In this document: in pieces, positions 9,512-18,424 of the stretch
Position numbering within the stretch: the stretch's first letter is position 1
How the letters are laid out: each line of letters begins with the position of its first letter
Origin: GCA-003244245 sp050700115
GTDB taxonomy: Bacteria; Actinomycetota; Actinomycetes; Mycobacteriales; Pseudonocardiaceae
Length of the DNA: 64,000 nucleotides
Reading direction: 5' to 3'
NCBI GenBank assembly: GCA_050700115.1
Contig: JBOHGG010000029.1
Coordinates: forward strand, 1-64,000
Made by a program: the position numbers and the translations under genes
The notes under the pieces: model-generated
What the model saw: only the letters and a program-made list of their open reading frames with translations
What the model was told of the DNA's origin: nothing
Database searches by the model: none

Positions 9512-9575
9512 TGCACGTGCATTTGACCGACACGAGACCCCCTGCTATGGTTCTAGCCATGCAAATGCACGTGCA
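9512..9575 (+). promoter_or_regulatory. Promoter framed by an inverted repeat (operator)
   Basis: A sigma-70-type promoter is readable: TTGACC at 9523-9528, a 17-bp spacer, TATGGT at 9546-9551. It is bracketed by a 14-bp inverted repeat, TGCACGTGCATTTG (9512-9525) and CAAATGCACGTGCA (9562-9575). Each arm contains the 10-bp palindrome TGCACGTGCA. The left arm overlaps the -35 box and the right arm covers the expected transcript start, an ideal repressor arrangement for the adjacent DUF397 gene. Confidence 0.7.
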
Positions 9576-9600
9576 GATGTAGTCACTGAGGTGAGGCAAG

Positions 9601-9879
9601 ATGGGACAACCGATTCACAGCGGCCCGTCGGCCGCTCGGCTTGCCGCGGCGACGTGGCGGAAGAGCACCTATAGCGGCCAGATCGGCAACTGCGTGGAAA
9701 CCGCATTGCTGGACGGTGGCGAAGTTGCACTACGCAACTCTCGCTATCCGAGCGGTCCGGCACTGATCTTCAGCTGCGATGAGATTTCCGCCTTCTTGGC
9801 CAGCACCAAGGAGGGTGAGTTCGGAGTTTTCACCCGGTCATGCGGCTCTGGTCGCCGCGAAGGCACAACGGGCCTGTGA
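9601..9879 (+). CDS. DUF397 protein, partner of the XRE regulator
   Basis: The 92-residue protein has the DUF397 pattern: WRKSTYSGQIGNCVETA, then VALRNSRYPSGPALIFS and a closing EISAFLASTKEGEF. A GAGG precedes ATG 9601. DUF397 proteins are the small partners of XRE-DUF5753 regulators and in some cases toxin-antitoxin-like. The C-terminal tail after about residue 75 is longer and more basic than usual. It is transcribed from the palindromic promoter at 9512-9575. Confidence 0.9.
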   Translation: MGQPIHSGPSAARLAAATWRKSTYSGQIGNCVETALLDGGEVALRNSRYPSGPALIFSCDEISAFLASTKEGEFGVFTRSCGSGRREGTTGL

Positions 9880-10042
9880 ACCGGCAGGGTTGTTTCCGGT
9901 GTTGGCGACGGCCCCGCCCCTGCGGCGCCCCACTGGGCCGACGGCCCGCAGCAGCCACGGCGGGGCCGGGGAGTGTCACGAACGCCCCCGGCCTCGCCGT
10001 GCACCACACCACGGGGGTCGCGACCGGCGCGAGAAGGCACGC

Positions 10043-10684
10043 GTGAGCTGCGCAGCGGTGCTGGCCGCCCGCTACCGGCCCGGGGTGGGCGCGCAGGCGA
10101 GCCACCCGGTGCACCTGCTCCCGCTACCGGTCCGTGCCGCGGACAGCGCGGTCGGCGCTCTCTGCGGGGCGCTGCTGTCCCCGCGGCAACTGGAGACCGT
10201 CGAACCCGGCCAGGGCACGCCGTGCTCGATGTGCGTACGGCAGCAGGCCGCCACGATCCAACCTCCGACAACTGCTGCGACTCGTCTGGACAGCACGGCC
10301 TACTGCGCACTGGGCTGGCCGGTGCACGTGCAGGGCGATCACGTGGTGCTGCCGCTGGGAAACTGCGCCACAGCACAGATCGTGCCGGTGGATCTGGCCG
10401 AAGCGATGACTCCCATCTTGATCGCACTTGATCGTCCGGCGCCGGTACTGCTGCACCCCGACGCCCCGGGATGTGGTGTGATCATCGCGGGCGAGCCTTA
10501 CGGCGTGCCGCTGCCCTGGCCCGATGCGGTGCAGGTGGTCACCGGGGTACTGGCACTGCCACCAAGCCGGACCCCGAACGGGCCGGTGTACTGGTACGGC
10601 CAAGCCCCGATCCATCCGCTGGCTACCTGTCGAGAGATCGACATCTTCGCGGCGGCGCGCACGGCCGCGAAGGCCGCCCACTAG
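10043..10684 (+). CDS. Hypothetical protein with Cys/His pairs
   Basis: The 213-residue product starts at GTG 10043 (GAAGG upstream). A longer in-frame opening from 9779 overlaps the DUF397 gene and reads as non-coding. The first half has a probable zinc site (an early His, a Cys, then CSMCVRQQ). The second half (GWPVHVQGDHVVLPLG, then WYGQAPIHPLATC) resembles small actinomycete proteins found beside XRE/DUF397 genes. I do not recognise a named family. Confidence 0.6.
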   Translation: MSCAAVLAARYRPGVGAQASHPVHLLPLPVRAADSAVGALCGALLSPRQLETVEPGQGTPCSMCVRQQAATIQPPTTAATRLDSTAYCALGWPVHVQGDHVVLPLGNCATAQIVPVDLAEAMTPILIALDRPAPVLLHPDAPGCGVIIAGEPYGVPLPWPDAVQVVTGVLALPPSRTPNGPVYWYGQAPIHPLATCREIDIFAAARTAAKAAH

Positions 10685-10887
10685 GGATCCCTGGTCCCCG
10701 AGCGGACTTCGGCGCAGCGGGCGGCGGCGGTCTTCCGATCATTGATCGCAGGTCTCCGCGTGTGCTTGCCCACAATCGAGTCAGTCAGTGAAAGCCGCCC
10801 CGCGCTCTGAGAGGCTCGGCCACGGCTCGGCGGCTCGAGGTTCGCCTCTTTAAGCGGGCCGGCTCATCTCTCGACTCGTCACGCACC
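10685..10887. other. Intergenic, nothing recognised
   Basis: About 200 bp between the ends of a rightward and a leftward gene. No convincing gene or strong hairpin is seen. Confidence 0.4.
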
Positions 10888-11859
10888 TCAGATCGCCCGG
10901 TAGTCGCGGGGACTGAACCGGGGGCCGAAGCGCGGACGGCGGAACCCGGAGGCCTCGACGTAACGCACCGCCCGGTGTCGCTGCGGAACGTAGGGTGCAA
11001 GAACCTCAAGCATGCCTTCGTCGTCCAGCGGCCTGCCTAGCAGCGCGTAACCGATGACGGCCGGGATATGGAAGTCGCCGACGCTCACCGCATCCGCGTC
11101 CGCCCAGGCCCGTTGGGCCACCTCAGCGGCCGTCCAGATCCCGATCCCCGGGATCTTGCACAGCAGGTCACGGCCGGCCTTGCCGCCCAACGTCACCGCA
11201 CCCTCCAGCCGGTGCGCCACCGCAGCCGCCGCCAGCAAGGCCCGGCGCCGCGAACGGTCCACCCCGGCGCGGTGCCACTCCCAGTCGGGGATCCCGCGCA
11301 CCGCCGCCGGGCCGGGCGGCACCCGCAGTTCGCCGGGACCCGGCGCCGGTTCCCCGAAGCGCCAGCACAGCTCGCGCCAGGAGCGCCGGGCCTCGGTACC
11401 GGTGACCTTCTGCTCCAGCACGGCGGGCACCAGCACGTCCCACACCCGGCGGGTGGCGCCCAGCCGCAGTCCCGGCATCCGGCGCCGGACCTGCGCGATC
11501 AGCGGGTGATGCGAGACGAAGGTGCTGTCGTCATCGTCGGCACCGAGCAGCGCAGGCAGGCCGTCCAGCGCCCACGAAGCGCCGGGTCCCCATCCGGTGG
11601 CGTGCACGGTGCCACCGTCATCACGGCGCAGCGCCAGGGTGGCTGCGCCCGCCGGGGTAGTGCCGGCACGCCAGATGGTGCCATCGGCATCCACCCGCAT
11701 CGTGGGGTCACCCCGGCCGCGGCGCAGCGGGGCCAGCACCGTGCGGAGGTCCAGCCGATACTCGGGTGTCCAGGATCTGCAGGTCTCGGCACCAATGCTT
11801 CGACCCTGCGAGCAGGTCTCAGGGTCAATGCTTCGACCCTGCGAGCAGGTCTCAGACAT
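10888..11859 (-). CDS. DNA-3-methyladenine glycosylase 2 (AlkA-like)
   Basis: The 323-residue base-excision-repair glycosylase of the HhH-GPD superfamily would remove alkylated purines. The helix-hairpin-helix and GPD parts are in LLCKIPGIGIWTAAEVAQRA followed by DADAVSVGDFHIP, with the catalytic Asp in VGDFHIP. LEQKVTGTEARRSW is also typical. ATG 11859 overlaps the end of the pyrophosphorylase gene, suggesting translational coupling. The N-terminus carries an 11-residue tandem duplication (QGRS-containing) made by a 33-bp DNA repeat, ahead of the family start RSWTPEYRLDL. AlkA next to the sugar-nucleotide gene is also the mycobacterial order as I recall it. Confidence 0.85.
   Translation of the reverse strand: MSETCSQGRSIDPETCSQGRSIGAETCRSWTPEYRLDLRTVLAPLRRGRGDPTMRVDADGTIWRAGTTPAGAATLALRRDDGGTVHATGWGPGASWALDGLPALLGADDDDSTFVSHHPLIAQVRRRMPGLRLGATRRVWDVLVPAVLEQKVTGTEARRSWRELCWRFGEPAPGPGELRVPPGPAAVRGIPDWEWHRAGVDRSRRRALLAAAAVAHRLEGAVTLGGKAGRDLLCKIPGIGIWTAAEVAQRAWADADAVSVGDFHIPAVIGYALLGRPLDDEGMLEVLAPYVPQRHRAVRYVEASGFRRPRFGPRFSPRDYRAI
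11788..11853. repeat. 33-bp tandem duplication at the AlkA start
   Basis: Two adjacent 33-bp units (11788-11820 and 11821-11853) share their last 28 bases, AATGCTTCGACCCTGCGAGC onward. A further partial unit (AGGTCTC) precedes them. The unit length is a multiple of three, so it adds 11 codons per copy to the glycosylase. Each unit contains the short palindrome CCTGCGAGCAGG. Confidence 0.85.
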
Positions 11860-12958
11860 CCGCGGAGAAGCGCACGCCACCGTCGGGCAGCACGACACCC
11901 GGCCAGAGCCGCAGGCCATCCAGCAACTCGCAGCCCGCCCCCACCACCGCCCCATCGCCGACCACCGCATCATGCAGCACAGCGCCCGCGCCCACCTGTG
12001 CGCCCGCGCCCAGCACGCTGCGCTGCAGGTCCGCGCCGGTAGCGACCCGCGCGTGGTCCATCAGCACCGAGCCGAACACCTGCGCGCCACGCTCCACCAC
12101 GCAACCCGCGCCCACCACCGAACCACCCCCGACCTGCGCGTCGACGTGCACGGTAGCTCCGGGCAGCAGCAGCGCCTCCCCCACCGGCCCAGGAAGCTCA
12201 GGCGAGGGCGCCAGCCCGCGCACCAGGTCGGCCGACCCCCGGACGAAGGCCGCCGGCGTCCCCAGATCCAGCCAGTACGAGTTGTCCACGTGCGCGTGCA
12301 GGCGGGCCCCTGCCGCGAGCAGCCCGGGAAAGGTCTCACGCTCCACCGACACTGGGCGCCCAGCCGGGATCGAGTCGATCACCTCCCGGCGGAACACGTA
12401 GCAGCCGGCGTTGATTTGGTCGGTCGGAGGGGCATCGGTCTTCTCCAGAAATCCGAGCACCCGGCCGTCGGCAGTGGTCGGCACGCAGCCGAAGGCCCGA
12501 GGATCGGGCACCCGCACCAGGTGCAGCGTCACGTCCGCCCGCGTGGTGCGGTGGGATCGCACCACCTCGGCAGGGTCCAGACCGGACAGCACATCGCCGT
12601 TGAACACGAGCACATCTGGCTCGCTCAGCGCGGGCGCAACGTTGCGGATCCCGCCCCCGGTACCCAATGGCTCGTCCTCGACGATGTAGTCCAGCGCCAG
12701 GCCCAGTGCGGACCCGTCACCGAAATGAGCCGCGAACACTTCGGCGCGGTATGAGGTGCCCAGCACCACGTGCCGCACCCCGGCGGCGCGGATCCGGCCC
12801 AGCAGGTGGGTGAGAAAGGGCACGCCAGCGGTGGGCAGCATCGGCTTGGGCGCGGACAGGGTGAGCGGGCGCATCCGGGTACCCAGACCCCCGACCAGCA
12901 CCACTGCCTCGACGCCGGCCAGCGGTGGGATCGGCCTGACGGCGCGACGCGACACCAT
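11852..12958 (-). CDS. NDP-sugar pyrophosphorylase with left-handed beta-helix (mannose-1-phosphate guanylyltransferase type)
   Basis: The 368-residue protein has an N-terminal nucleotidyltransferase domain with AVVLVGGLGTRMRPLT (phosphate loop), KPMLP and FNGDVLSG (metal Asp). From about residue 265 it has a hexapeptide-repeat left-handed helix (GGSVVGAGCVVERGAQV). The best match is the actinobacterial ManB/ManC enzyme (Rv3264c type) making GDP-mannose, but RmlA-like or glucose-1-phosphate specificity cannot be excluded. ATG 12958 follows CGAGGAGA; the alternative start at 12985 is less well placed. It is upstream of, and overlaps, the AlkA gene, and shares the locus with wbbL. Confidence 0.85.
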   Translation of the reverse strand: MVSRRAVRPIPPLAGVEAVVLVGGLGTRMRPLTLSAPKPMLPTAGVPFLTHLLGRIRAAGVRHVVLGTSYRAEVFAAHFGDGSALGLALDYIVEDEPLGTGGGIRNVAPALSEPDVLVFNGDVLSGLDPAEVVRSHRTTRADVTLHLVRVPDPRAFGCVPTTADGRVLGFLEKTDAPPTDQINAGCYVFRREVIDSIPAGRPVSVERETFPGLLAAGARLHAHVDNSYWLDLGTPAAFVRGSADLVRGLAPSPELPGPVGEALLLPGATVHVDAQVGGGSVVGAGCVVERGAQVFGSVLMDHARVATGADLQRSVLGAGAQVGAGAVLHDAVVGDGAVVGAGCELLDGLRLWPGVVLPDGGVRFSADV

Positions 12959-13090
12959 GGCACCGTCTCCTCGCAGGTTCACCACCTATCCGGGCGACTA
13001 GTCTGGCCGCTGACTGCTTCGACGCGTGCGGCGGGTCCACCCCAGGCGGCGGGACCCGGTGGCGATGCAGGAGCGACAGGAGGCGCACCC

Positions 13091-13351
13091 ATGGACGCTC
13101 TGAAGCGCGCTGACCAGGTGCTGGCTCGCGCAAGGGCCCGTCGGGCCGACATCGTCACTCCTGATTCAGCGACCTCGCCGATGGACCAGACCAACACCGT
13201 GCAGTTCCCGCGGGTGACGCTCACGGCGGCGGATCCCCGGACCGCGAACCCCGACGTTGACTCCGACGACACGATGGCTATCCCGACCGCTGTCTTCGGC
13301 CGGGGGACTCTCCCGCACGGTGGCTTCGGGCCCGCTCGTCCACACCGCTGA
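13091..13351 (+). CDS. Small hypothetical protein of the rhamnosyltransferase locus
   Basis: An 86-residue protein opens at ATG 13091 behind a strong AGGAGG. It starts MDALKRADQVLARARARRAD (amphipathic helix) and then is Asp/Thr/Pro rich, with MDQTNTVQFPR and repeated DP-type turns, without a signal peptide. It is divergent from the pyrophosphorylase gene and convergent with wbbL. I do not know the family name; the strong ribosome site and codon use make it a real gene. Confidence 0.7.
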   Translation: MDALKRADQVLARARARRADIVTPDSATSPMDQTNTVQFPRVTLTAADPRTANPDVDSDDTMAIPTAVFGRGTLPHGGFGPARPHR

Positions 13352-13370
13352 CCACCTCGCCAGAACGACG

Positions 13371-14243
13371 CTACCCGCGCCGTGCGGCGCGACGCACCAA
13401 CTCCGACCGGCCGGCCAGCGCGGCTCGCAGCGCGAGCCGCAGCGGGGCACGCAATGGACCGGGGTGCCGATCAGCGAGGTACCGGTAGGTGCTGCGATGG
13501 TGCTCGGCGAGCATCAGCTCCGAGACTCGGCTGGTGGCGTGCCCGCCGAGGTGGGTGACCTCCGCGGTCGGCACGTAGACATTGAGCCACCCCGCGCGAC
13601 CCAGCCGGTCGCCGAGGTCGACGTCCTCGAAGTACATGAAGTAGCGCGAGTCGAACCCGCCGATGGACTCGAATGCGGCCCTGCGCAGGAGCAGGCACGA
13701 CCCGGACAGCCACTCCGCGGTCCGCTCACCCAGCGCGGTGCCGGACTGCCGGTAGGTCGTGGTCCAGGGGTTGCCCGGCCAGACCGGGCCGAGCAGCGCG
13801 TGCCCGATGCCGCGACCCAGCGCGGGCAGCAGCCGCGCCGACGGGTATACCGTCCCGTCTGGTTGCCGGATCAGCGGCCCCAGCGCACCCGCTCTGGGCC
13901 ACCGATCCCCGGCGGCGAGCAGCTCGTCGAGGCTACCGGGGTGCCACTCGATGTCCGGGTTGGCCACCACCACCCAACCCACTTCCGGCCCGAACTCGAC
14001 GACCCCGCGGTTGGCGGCACTGCCGTATCCGACGTTCTCCCCGATGCGCAGCAACTGCACACCGTCGCGGCGCGTCGCGCGCTCCGGGGCTCCGTCGGTC
14101 GATCCGTTGTCGGCCAGCAACACCCGCAGCGGCCTGCTGGTCGCCTTGCCGACCGAATCCAGGAACGTCTCGAGTGTCTCGCCGGGCGAGTAGGTCACCG
14201 TGACCACGGCGAGCTCGTGGCCGTAGGAGTAGCGGGGGGTCAC
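13371..14243 (-). CDS. wbbL: Rhamnosyltransferase WbbL (GT2)
   Basis: The 290-residue GT-A glycosyltransferase would add rhamnose from dTDP-rhamnose to GlcNAc-PP-decaprenyl, forming the linker that joins arabinogalactan to peptidoglycan. Family marks are AVVTVTYSPGETLETFL, LADNGSTDG, GYGSAANRGV, VVANPDIEW (DxD equivalent) and the C-terminal GGFDSRYFMYFEDVDLGDRL catalytic region. It shares the locus with the NDP-mannose pyrophosphorylase and rmlB/rmlD, as in M. tuberculosis, which strengthens the assignment. Confidence 0.85.
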   Translation of the reverse strand: MTPRYSYGHELAVVTVTYSPGETLETFLDSVGKATSRPLRVLLADNGSTDGAPERATRRDGVQLLRIGENVGYGSAANRGVVEFGPEVGWVVVANPDIEWHPGSLDELLAAGDRWPRAGALGPLIRQPDGTVYPSARLLPALGRGIGHALLGPVWPGNPWTTTYRQSGTALGERTAEWLSGSCLLLRRAAFESIGGFDSRYFMYFEDVDLGDRLGRAGWLNVYVPTAEVTHLGGHATSRVSELMLAEHHRSTYRYLADRHPGPLRAPLRLALRAALAGRSELVRRAARRG

Positions 14244-14279
14244 AGCGCCCGATTCTGCACCCCGGACCGGTGGGCGCGG

Positions 14280-15440
14280 CTAGCGGGACCGCCGGTGCGC
14301 GGCCACGGCGCTGTCATAGGCTCGCCGGTGCAGCGCCGCGCTGGCTGCCCAGGAAAATTCCTTGGCGCGCCGCTGCGCGGCAGCCGAGAGCTGGGCCCGG
14401 CGGGCCGGGTCATCGAGCAGTTCGACGATCCCGGCGGCGATGTCCTCGGCCTCGATTCCGCAGTAGGCGACCGCGTCCCCACCCACCTCCGGGATCGCCA
14501 ACCGCCGGGTGGTGAGCACCGCCGCCCCGGCCGCCATCGCCTCCAGCACCGGCAACCCGAAACCCTCCCCCAGGGATGGGTAGGCCACCACTGCCGCACC
14601 ACCCAGAAACCCTGACAGCTCGCCCAACGGGAGGTAACCGGCCCGGATCACCCGCACCCGGTGCGGCACGGCCGCCAATGCGCGCTCCACATGCCTGTCC
14701 CAGCCCGGCTGCCCGGCCAGCACCAGGACCGGCGGATCGGGCCGGCTCGCGAGGACCTGGTGCGCTCGGGCGAACCCACCGATCAGCGCGGGCACGTTCT
14801 TGCGCGGCTCGAGCGCTCCGAGGAACGCCACGTACCGGCTCCGGCCCAGCCCGAGCCGGGTCCGGACCGCGGCCACCTCCTCCGGGGACGGAAGGTGGAA
14901 GCGGTCCGCATCCACCCCGTGGTGCACCACGTGCAGAGCCCGGCGATGGGCGCCCGCGACCCGCCCCAGCTCCCGGGCCGCCGACTCGCTGGGCACGACG
15001 CAGCCAGCGGCCCAGCGCAGCGAGGTTCGCGTCCAGACCCGGAAGAACCGGGCCTTGACCGGTGAGTGCAGCTCCGGATCGGTGAAGAAGGTGGCGTCGT
15101 GCAACGTGACCACGGTAGCCAACCCAGCCACCCGCACCAGGGGCATCGTGTAGTGCGGGCAGTGCAGTACGTCGGCCCGCAGCCGGCCGGCCAGCCAGGG
15201 CAGCGTGGTCTGCTCCCAGGTCAGCCGCCCGGTCCGGGTGGCGACCTGTTCGGGAGCGGGCAGCACGTCGGCGTGCGGGGCCAGCCCGGCGTAGAGCTCG
15301 GCGTCGCGCGGCTGGCACAACACCATCGGCGCCGCGCCACCGGCCTCCAGCGCGGCGACCAGGCAATCCACGTACCGGCCGACGCCACCGCGATCGGCCG
15401 GCACCGCCGTCGCGTCGATGAGGACCCGGGGCTCGGACAC
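14280..15440 (-). CDS. Glycosyltransferase family 4 (GT-B)
   Basis: The 386-residue enzyme has RVLIDATAVPADRGGVGRYV at the N-terminus and a C-terminal donor domain with FLGALEPRKNVPAL and YPSLGEGFGLPVLEAMAAG, where the E-x7-E pair binds the sugar nucleotide. It is closest in style to mannosyl/rhamnosyl transferases acting on lipid-linked or envelope glycans. It is nine bases from the next leftward glycosyltransferase (15450), so both are one operon. Donor and acceptor are unknown. Confidence 0.85.
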   Translation of the reverse strand: MSEPRVLIDATAVPADRGGVGRYVDCLVAALEAGGAAPMVLCQPRDAELYAGLAPHADVLPAPEQVATRTGRLTWEQTTLPWLAGRLRADVLHCPHYTMPLVRVAGLATVVTLHDATFFTDPELHSPVKARFFRVWTRTSLRWAAGCVVPSESAARELGRVAGAHRRALHVVHHGVDADRFHLPSPEEVAAVRTRLGLGRSRYVAFLGALEPRKNVPALIGGFARAHQVLASRPDPPVLVLAGQPGWDRHVERALAAVPHRVRVIRAGYLPLGELSGFLGGAAVVAYPSLGEGFGLPVLEAMAAGAAVLTTRRLAIPEVGGDAVAYCGIEAEDIAAGIVELLDDPARRAQLSAAAQRRAKEFSWAASAALHRRAYDSAVAAHRRSR

Positions 15441-15449
15441 GCAGGGAGC

Positions 15450-16583
15450 TTATGATGGCACTTTCAGTGACGACTTTCGGTGTAGTTCAACGTGGACCGA
15501 CCAGACCCGGCGGGCCGCGGACTCCCAGGTGAACCGCTGCGCCCGACGCCGACCTGCGGCGATCATGGTCTCTGCCTGGCGGGAATCGGACAGCACCGCA
15601 CGCAACGCGGTGGCCAGCGCGGCCGCGTTGTTGCGCGGGACCGTCACGCCGGCACCACCGGCGACCTCGACCAGCGCGGGGGCATCGGAATGCACCACCG
15701 GCACCCCGGCCGCCATCGCCTCCAGCACCGGCAGGCCGAAACCCTCCGCGCGGCTGGGTGCCGCCAGCACCGCTGCGCCGTGCAGCACGACGGCCAGATC
15801 CGGGTCGCTGATCCGGCCCAGCACGTGCACCCGGCCCGGGTCCAGCCCGGACTGCCTGGCGAGCGAAACCGGATCGACCCGCCCCCAGCCGGGCTGACCG
15901 GCCAGCACCACCGGCAGATCCGGGGCATCCGGCAGGGCCAGCGCGGCGAGCAGCGTGTCGATCCCCTTGCGGGGTTCGACAGTGCCGATCGCCAGCACGT
16001 ACCGCGGCGGCAGGCCAAGCCGTCCGGCGATCTCATCAACCCGTTCCGGAGGACGCGCCACCGTCGGGCTGACCCCCGCCCCGACCACGTGCACCCGGGC
16101 CTGACAGCGCACGTACCGCGGCAACTCGTGGGCGACCGCGGCGGTGGGTACCACCAGGGCACCCGCCCGGCGGGCCGCTCGCCCGATCATCCGGCGGTGC
16201 CAGCCGACCCCGCGCCGGGTCAGCCCTTCGGGATGGGTCCAGGGCACCGTGTCGTGCACCGTGACCACCAGGTCGCAGCCGCGGCGGGGCCCGGGTGGGG
16301 CCAGCGGTGTCGGGGCGTGCACGGTGTCGCCGCCCGGCCACAGCCCGACGCCGGACTCCCAGGCAGCCACGAGCGCCCGGCGGGGCAGCGGTAACACCCG
16401 CGGCCCTTCCACTCCGGGAATCATGGCCGGGGTGGGATCGGCGTGCCGGGCCACCGCGCTGCCCACCGTCCAGCCGGCCGGCGCGGTCGCCGCCAGCGCC
16501 GCCGTGAGCTCGCGGGAGTACCGCCCGGTACCCCCCGGCACCGGCGCGAGCAGCTGCTCCAGCAGCACCACCAGCTTCGGCAC
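15450..16583 (-). CDS. Glycosyltransferase family 4 (GT-B)
   Basis: The 377-residue protein is a paralogue of the gene at 14280: VPGGTGRYSREL acceptor loop, IGTVEPRKGIDTL, and APSRAEGFGLPVLEAMAAG at the donor site. The start is GTG 16583 (MPKLVVLLEQ); the longer frame to 16757 overlaps the divergent GT2 gene and lacks family similarity. It is divergent from the GT2 gene at 16618, leaving only a 34-bp promoter gap. Confidence 0.82.
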   Translation of the reverse strand: MPKLVVLLEQLLAPVPGGTGRYSRELTAALAATAPAGWTVGSAVARHADPTPAMIPGVEGPRVLPLPRRALVAAWESGVGLWPGGDTVHAPTPLAPPGPRRGCDLVVTVHDTVPWTHPEGLTRRGVGWHRRMIGRAARRAGALVVPTAAVAHELPRYVRCQARVHVVGAGVSPTVARPPERVDEIAGRLGLPPRYVLAIGTVEPRKGIDTLLAALALPDAPDLPVVLAGQPGWGRVDPVSLARQSGLDPGRVHVLGRISDPDLAVVLHGAAVLAAPSRAEGFGLPVLEAMAAGVPVVHSDAPALVEVAGGAGVTVPRNNAAALATALRAVLSDSRQAETMIAAGRRRAQRFTWESAARRVWSVHVELHRKSSLKVPS

Positions 16584-16617
16584 GCCGCGAAGTGTGGCAC
16601 GGGTACCGTCACCCGCT

Positions 16618-17553
16618 GTGCCGGCAGCTGAGCGAACGACGGTGGTCGTGGTCACCTGGCGCGGTCGCGGCCTGATCGGGCGCTGCCTGGACGCGCTGGG
16701 CGCCCAGACCCGGTCGCACCGCGTGCTGGTGGTCGACAACGCATCAACCGACGGCACCGCTGACGAGATCGCGGCCCACTGTCCTCAGGTGCTGCGAATG
16801 AACCGCAACGTCGGCTACGCCGGGGCACTGGCTGCCGCGTTACCTCAGGTCAGCACCCCCTATACGGCGTGGCTCAATGACGACGCCGAGCCCGAGCCGG
16901 GGTGGCTCGCCTCGCTGGAGAAGGCCCTCGACGACGATGACACCGCCGCCGCCGCGGCCTCGGTGCTGCACGCCGGGGACGGCACCATGCTGTCCACCGG
17001 CGTGGCGCTCACCCGCATCGGGTACGGCCGAGACACCACCGGGCTGGCTCCGTTCGGCTTCTGCGGCGGGGCTGCGCTGCTGCGCACGGATGCGCTGCGG
17101 GCCGCAGGCGGTGTCCCGGGCTCGCTGTTCTGCTACTACGAGGACACCGACACGTCGTGGCGGTTGCGGCTGTCGGGCCACCGGGTGATCGCCGTACCGG
17201 CCGCCCGGGTCCGGCACGTCGGGGGCGCCTCGGCGCGGCACGGCACGGCGGCCTTCCACCGCTGGAACGAGCGCAACCGGCTGCTGATGCTGCTGCGCTG
17301 CGCACCTGCCGGGGTGGCCACCCGGGAACTGGCCCGCTTCGCCGGTCTGACTCTGGTGCTGCCATTTCGCCGAAACCGTCCCGGCACCCCCAACTTCGCC
17401 CTCGGGTTGCGGCTACGGGTGCTCGCGGAGGTGGCCGGCCAGATGCCCGCCGCCTTGATCGCGCGGCACCGGATCGGCCGGCGGGCCACCGTCAGCCGAT
17501 CGCTGCTGTGGGCCACCTGGGCCGGCCGGGCGCCGGATCACCTGGCGCGCTGA
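16618..17553 (+). CDS. Glycosyltransferase family 2
   Basis: The 311-residue GT-A enzyme has TVVVVTWRGRGLIGRCL, VVDNASTDGT, RNVGYAGALAAAL, LNDDAEPEPGW (metal-binding acidic cluster) and FCYYEDTDTSWRLRL (catalytic ED-x-D). It belongs to the rhamnosyltransferase-like branch of GT2. The start is set at GTG 16618, where similarity begins; the ribosome site is weak. It starts the rightward series of envelope sugar genes. Confidence 0.82.
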   Translation: MPAAERTTVVVVTWRGRGLIGRCLDALGAQTRSHRVLVVDNASTDGTADEIAAHCPQVLRMNRNVGYAGALAAALPQVSTPYTAWLNDDAEPEPGWLASLEKALDDDDTAAAAASVLHAGDGTMLSTGVALTRIGYGRDTTGLAPFGFCGGAALLRTDALRAAGGVPGSLFCYYEDTDTSWRLRLSGHRVIAVPAARVRHVGGASARHGTAAFHRWNERNRLLMLLRCAPAGVATRELARFAGLTLVLPFRRNRPGTPNFALGLRLRVLAEVAGQMPAALIARHRIGRRATVSRSLLWATWAGRAPDHLAR

Positions 17554-17728
17554 GGGGGCCACCAGGTCCCGGAACCGACGCTGCCCGACGGGGTCGGGCG
17601 CTGAGCACCGGGGGCCCCGTAACATCCGCCGACGCCCGACCCGTCGACGATCTGGAGGCGTCCCCCGTGGCCGAACCCGCCACCCTGCTCGCCCCAGCTG
17701 CTCCGTCCAGTGCCGCCGCGGGGTACTC

Positions 17729-18358
17729 GTGACCGACCATCCCGATGCGGACACCACCGGGCAGGCGTACACCCATCGCCTCGTGACGCTCGAGCAGGCC
17801 CGCTGGAAGCAGCTGCTGGACGTCCAGGCGCCGTATCGCTGGAACCTGCGCCGGCTGCTGGGCCAGCGCCGGGTCCTCGATGTCGGTTGCGGCATCGGCC
17901 GCAACCTGGCCCACCTCGGCGCCGGCAGTGTCGGCGTCGACCACAACCGGCACTCGGTGCTCACCTGCCGGGATCGCGGGCTGACCGCATACACCGTCAC
18001 AGAGTTCCTCTCCTCGCCGCCGGACCAGCGGGGCAGGTTCGGCGGGCTGCTGGCGGCGCACCTGGTCGAGCACCTCCCGCCGGGCGGCGCCGCTGAGGTG
18101 CTCTCGCCCTACCTCGACTACCTCGACGACGGCCGAGACGGCGGTCCGGATCGCCCGGCCCGGATCGTGCTGATCTGCCCGCAGCAGCGCGGCTTCGCCT
18201 CCGACCCCACCCACACCGTCTACTTCGACCACGGCGGGCTGGCGCGGCTATGCGCCGAGCTCGGGCTGGTGGTGGACCGCCAGTTCTCGTTCCCCTTCCC
18301 GGACTGGATGGGTCGGGTGTTCACCTACAACGAGTTCGTCACGGTGGCACGCCGCTGA
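17729..18358 (+). CDS. Class I SAM-dependent methyltransferase
   Basis: The 209-residue protein has a SAM-binding motif I VLDVGCGIGRNLAHLG, an acidic GVDHNRHSVL strand and AAHLVEHLPPGGA, then a Tyr/Phe-rich C-terminal strand. Placed inside a glycosyltransferase run, it probably methylates a sugar or lipid-linked intermediate, which is inference from context. It sits 66 bp before the GT fusion gene. Confidence 0.8.
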   Translation: MTDHPDADTTGQAYTHRLVTLEQARWKQLLDVQAPYRWNLRRLLGQRRVLDVGCGIGRNLAHLGAGSVGVDHNRHSVLTCRDRGLTAYTVTEFLSSPPDQRGRFGGLLAAHLVEHLPPGGAAEVLSPYLDYLDDGRDGGPDRPARIVLICPQQRGFASDPTHTVYFDHGGLARLCAELGLVVDRQFSFPFPDWMGRVFTYNEFVTVARR

Positions 18359-18424
18359 GCCCTGCGCCGACAGCCACACCGCGATGCGGCAGGCTACCCG
18401 CGAGCCCGAGGGAGGAACTCCGAC

